From Planctomycetota bacterium (GTDB taxonomy: Bacteria > Planctomycetota > Planctomycetia > Pirellulales > Pirellulaceae), in the NCBI GenBank assembly GCA_024274855.1, contig JAJSAJ010000388.1:1-9343 (forward strand): a stretch of 9,343 nucleotides of DNA, given 5' to 3'. Shown piece after piece: positions 7,198-9,343 of the stretch; positions within the stretch are counted from its first letter, which is position 1, and every line of letters begins with the position of its first letter. Below the pieces are notes generated by a model. The model saw only the letters and a program-made list of their open reading frames with translations, was not told the origin of the DNA and made no database searches. The position numbers and the translations under genes are program-made.

Positions 7198-7467
7198 ATG
7201 ACGATCACGAAAGAGCGGAAACGAGAACTGATCCAGGACTTTCAGCACGACGACCGGGACACCGGTTCGCCTGAGGTGCAGATTGCGATTCTCACAACCC
7301 GCATCAACAATCTGACCGAACACATGCGGGTGCACAAAAAAGACTATGCAAGTCGACGTGGCTTGCTAGCCTTGGTAAGTCGCCGCCGTCGTCTTTTAGA
7401 CTTCTTGCGACGGATTGAGCCCCAGCGGTACCTGGACATTATCGGGCGGCTTGGAATCCGCAAGTAG
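7198..7467 (+). CDS. rpsO: 30S ribosomal protein S15
   Basis: An 89-residue protein of exactly the usual S15 length. S15 is a primary binder of 16S rRNA helices 20-22 that nucleates assembly of the 30S platform and takes part in an intersubunit bridge. Diagnostic stretches are DTGSPEVQIAILTTRI (residues 21-36), LTEHMRVHKKDYASRRGLL (from residue 39), and the C terminus LDIIGRLGIRK. The ATG at 7198 follows an AGAGGAA ribosome binding site (7179-7185) with a somewhat long 12-base spacing. The stop is TAG at the position where S15 proteins normally end, so UAG acts as a terminator here. pnp follows 182 bases downstream, the common rpsO-pnp order, suggesting cotranscription. Confidence 0.98.
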   Translation: MTITKERKRELIQDFQHDDRDTGSPEVQIAILTTRINNLTEHMRVHKKDYASRRGLLALVSRRRRLLDFLRRIEPQRYLDIIGRLGIRK

Positions 7468-7496
7468 TCCGTGTTCCTGTTGGCAGGGGCGATGTT

Positions 7497-7522
7497 CCGA
7501 TACCGGTCAACTGCGGTGTCGG
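7497..7522 (+). promoter_or_regulatory. Strong hairpin in the rpsO-pnp intergenic region, flanked by a direct repeat
   Basis: CCGATACCG (7497-7505) pairs with CGGTGTCGG (7514-7522) over nine base pairs, one of them U-G, with an eight-base loop. The 10-bp sequence GGCGATGTTC occurs on both sides (7488-7497 and 7521-7530), overlapping the hairpin edges. No U-run follows, so it is not a typical terminator. In Escherichia coli the rpsO-pnp interval holds an RNase III-cut stem-loop through which PNPase controls its own mRNA. This hairpin occupies a comparable place, but its role is inferred from position only. Confidence 0.4.
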
Positions 7523-7649
7523 CGATGTTCTGCTCGTTGTGTTCTCATGCTGTGCCTGTCGCTGCGCGGTTGCCGATCGCTCCGTGCGCCGCCCTTGCCT
7601 GGAATCGTCGCTTGGTCAGGACCCAGGAAATGACTAGGAAGTAAGTGAC

Positions 7650-8612
7650 GTGAAGGTACGAGTAGAAAAACAGATTGGCAAGCACATTCTCTCCATGGAA
7701 ACCGGGCAATTGGCACGACAGGCCAGCGCGGCGGTTGTGACGCAGTATGGGGGCACGGTCGTGTTGAGTGCGGTGGCGACGGGGCCCCCGCGGCCGGGTA
7801 TCGATTTCTTTCCGTTAATGTGTGATTACCGCGAGCGTTATGCGGCGGCCGGCAAGTTTCCGGGTGGATTTCTCAAGCGAGAAGGCCGGCCCACCATGAA
7901 AGAAACTCTCACATCGCGATTGATCGATCGTCCCATTCGGCCACTCTTTGCCGATGGGTTCAACGACGAGGTTCAGTGCCAGAGCATTGTTTTGTCGAGT
8001 GATCGGCTCAATGATGGGGACGTGTTGGCCATGAATGGGACCGCGGCAGCGCTGCTGTTGGCTCCCCTTCCTTTCGAAGGACCGTTGGCTTCCGTTCGAA
8101 TCGGCCGCGTTGAAGAGCAGTTTATTCCGTTTCCCAGCCAGGAGGATCTGGAAGAAAGTGAATTGGATCTGATTGTCTCCGGTTCCGAAGAAGCGGTTGC
8201 GATGGTCGAGGGCTTTGCTCGCGAAATGCCCGAAGACGTGATGGTCGAAGCGATCGAGTACGCTCACAGTGTCATTCGTGAGGTGCTGGCCTTGCAGCGT
8301 GAGTTGGCCGAGAAAGCGGGCGTCGAGGAAATCGAGTTCGTATCGCCCGGCGATGGCGGACTTTATGACCGGTTGAAAGGCACCTTCTACGAGGATCTGA
8401 AGACAGCCAAGCAGACCGAGGGCAAGCAGATGCGGGCCGAGGCGGTTCGCGGCCTGAAAGAACGAGCTTTGTCGGAGGTCATTCCGGATCCCGACGCTGA
8501 GGACGCGATTGACGCGGGCTTGTTTCGAAATGCCTGGCACAAGCTTGAAGAACAGGTTGTGCGCGATTTGATCCTGGCCGGCACGCGATCGGACGGGCGA
8601 GGTCCGAAGTAG
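7650..8612 (+). CDS. pnp: Polynucleotide phosphorylase, N-terminal part, ended by a premature TAG
   Basis: The first 320 residues of PNPase, the phosphorolytic 3'-to-5' exoribonuclease of bacterial mRNA decay. The GTG at 7650 is preceded by AGGAAG (7636-7641) eight bases away, and the product opens MKVRVEKQIG, as expected for this family. RNase PH domain 1 covers roughly residues 1-145, with GKFPGGFLKREGRP (68-81, equivalent to the RNA-binding FFRR loop of E. coli PNPase) and LIDRPIRPLFADGF. The all-helical domain follows to about residue 310. The frame stops at TAG (8610-8612) just after RSDGRGPK, the conserved entry to RNase PH domain 2. Full-length PNPases are about 700 residues, so this product alone would lack the phosphate-binding and catalytic site, the KH domain and the S1 domain. 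Coding continues in the same frame beyond the TAG. Confidence 0.95.
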   Translation: MKVRVEKQIGKHILSMETGQLARQASAAVVTQYGGTVVLSAVATGPPRPGIDFFPLMCDYRERYAAAGKFPGGFLKREGRPTMKETLTSRLIDRPIRPLFADGFNDEVQCQSIVLSSDRLNDGDVLAMNGTAAALLLAPLPFEGPLASVRIGRVEEQFIPFPSQEDLEESELDLIVSGSEEAVAMVEGFAREMPEDVMVEAIEYAHSVIREVLALQRELAEKAGVEEIEFVSPGDGGLYDRLKGTFYEDLKTAKQTEGKQMRAEAVRGLKERALSEVIPDPDAEDAIDAGLFRNAWHKLEEQVVRDLILAGTRSDGRGPK

Positions 8613-8618
8613 CTTCGG
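8604..8618 (+). other. In-frame amber codon at the centre of a perfect palindrome
   Basis: CCGAAG (8604-8609), TAG (8610-8612) and CTTCGG (8613-8618) form a six-base-pair inverted repeat with the amber codon as its three-base centre. The base after the stop is C, a context known to raise readthrough in several systems. The same arrangement could favour a hairpin-templated mutation or a sequencing artefact, so function is not established. Confidence 0.85.
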
Positions 8619-9343
8619 CCGATCGAGTGTTCCGTCGATGTGTTGCCACGTACGCACGGATCGGCCGTTTTTCAACGTGGTGAGACGCAAGCGATGATTA
8701 CTGTCGCACTCGGGACATCGCGTGACGAGCAGCGAGTTGATGGGCTGATCGACGAGTACTCCAAAAAGTTCATGCTTGACTACAACTTTCCGCCGTTTTC
8801 AGTCGGAGAGTGTCGGCCGATTCGCGGACCAGGGCGGCGAGAGATCGGACACGGTGCATTGGCCGAGCGAAGCGTCAAGCCCGTGTTGCCTTCGCCGGAC
8901 GAGTTCCCGTACACGATTCGGGTGATCTCGGATATTCTGGAGTCGAATGGCTCATCGTCGATGGCCTCCGTCTGTGGTGCCACGCTCGGGTTGATGTCGG
9001 CAGGCGTCCCGATCAGTAATCCGGTTGCCGGGATCTCGGTCGGACTGGTCCAGGAGGGTGATCAGTGGGTCTTGTTGACTGATATTCTCGGTGACGAAGA
9101 TCATTTCGGTGACATGGACTTCAAAATTGCCGGAACGCAGCGAGGGATTACGGGGATTCAGTTGGACTTGAAGGTCAAAGGGATCAACACCGAGATTATC
9201 CGGGCGACAATGGCCCAGTCGCGTGAAGCGAGAATTGAGATTCTACGTTCCATTCTCACGGCTATTTCGCGTCCCAAGGAGGACATTTCTCCGTGGGCTC
9301 CGCGGTTGACACGAACCAGTATTGATCCGGAGAAGATCGGAGC
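8613..9343 (+). pseudogene. pnp: Polynucleotide phosphorylase, continuation after the TAG; runs off the window
   Basis: This is 243 codons in the same frame as the preceding pnp part, open to the window edge and continuing the PNPase alignment without a gap (LRPIECSVDVLPRTHGSAVF follows directly after the stop). It holds RNase PH domain 2 with the phosphate-binding GSSSMASVCG (8949-8978) and the acidic pair equivalent to E. coli D486 and D492 within GDEDHFGDMD (Asp codons at 9093 and 9111). The last codons read DPEKIG, at the entry to the KH domain; KH and S1 should follow outside the window. The sequence shows no decay besides the TAG. It could be translated by readthrough or by restart. In-frame candidates are GTG at 8640 and ATG at 8694 (GGTGAG at 8679-8684 is a weak ribosome binding site), but both would drop the first conserved residues of the domain. 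The pseudogene label is provisional. Confidence 0.8.

Noticed and set aside
7468..7641. 58 sense codons after the rpsO TAG, running to a TAA just before pnp, considered as a readthrough extension
   Set aside because: S15 proteins end where the TAG is, the extension resembles no known domain, and this length of open frame is unremarkable in GC-rich DNA.
7815..8690. 291-codon antisense frame opposite pnp
   Set aside because: It is a mirror of the strongly conserved PNPase codons. It crosses the amber site only because it is read on the other strand, and it has no recognisable content.
1..9343. CRISPR array, tRNA, prophage or defence cluster
   Set aside because: No regularly spaced repeats, no tRNA T-loop signature, and no integrase, nuclease or phage genes are visible.

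Overview
The window looks like chromosomal DNA from a member of the Planctomycetota. The main pointer is the polynucleotide phosphorylase, whose sequence around the second RNase PH core resembles planctomycete PNPases as I remember them. The long gene-poor gaps rich in palindromes and the GC-rich, GTG-starting genes fit as well. This is recognition from memory, not a search.

Layout. Positions 2-1702 (+) are the 3' part of comEC, a DNA-uptake channel that begins before the window. Positions 1821-5132 (+) encode a 1,103-residue SWIM zinc-finger plus SNF2-family ATPase. A 296-bp gap between this gene and the convergent ECF sigma-factor gene (5429-6040, -) holds a small palindromic insertion-like element and further inverted repeats. 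A gap of about 1.15 kb (6041-7197) follows with no convincing gene. It contains a second short inverted-repeat element flanked by a perfect direct repeat, and then the leader of rpsO. The window ends with the classic rpsO-pnp pair: ribosomal protein S15 (7198-7467) and PNPase (7650 to beyond the end).

The most striking observation is in pnp. The reading frame is intact and conserved on both sides of position 8610, but an in-frame amber codon (TAG, 8610-8612) splits it at the entrance to the second, catalytic RNase PH domain. There is no frameshift, and downstream residues, including both catalytic aspartates, are conserved. The TAG is the exact centre of a perfect 6+3+6 palindrome. rpsO and comEC both end on TAG, so a genome-wide reassignment of UAG is unlikely. 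The remaining explanations are a recent nonsense mutation, a sequence error, readthrough, or a two-piece PNPase.

The second notable theme is two non-coding elements of about 135 bp with terminal inverted repeats and abutting direct repeats of 8 bp (first) and 8-10 bp (second). They look like MITEs (miniature inverted-repeat elements mobilised in trans). The first has ends reminiscent of the IS66 family.

Functionally, rpsO and pnp form a translation/RNA-decay unit. ComEC, the SNF2 protein and the sigma factor show no obvious link to each other or to that unit.
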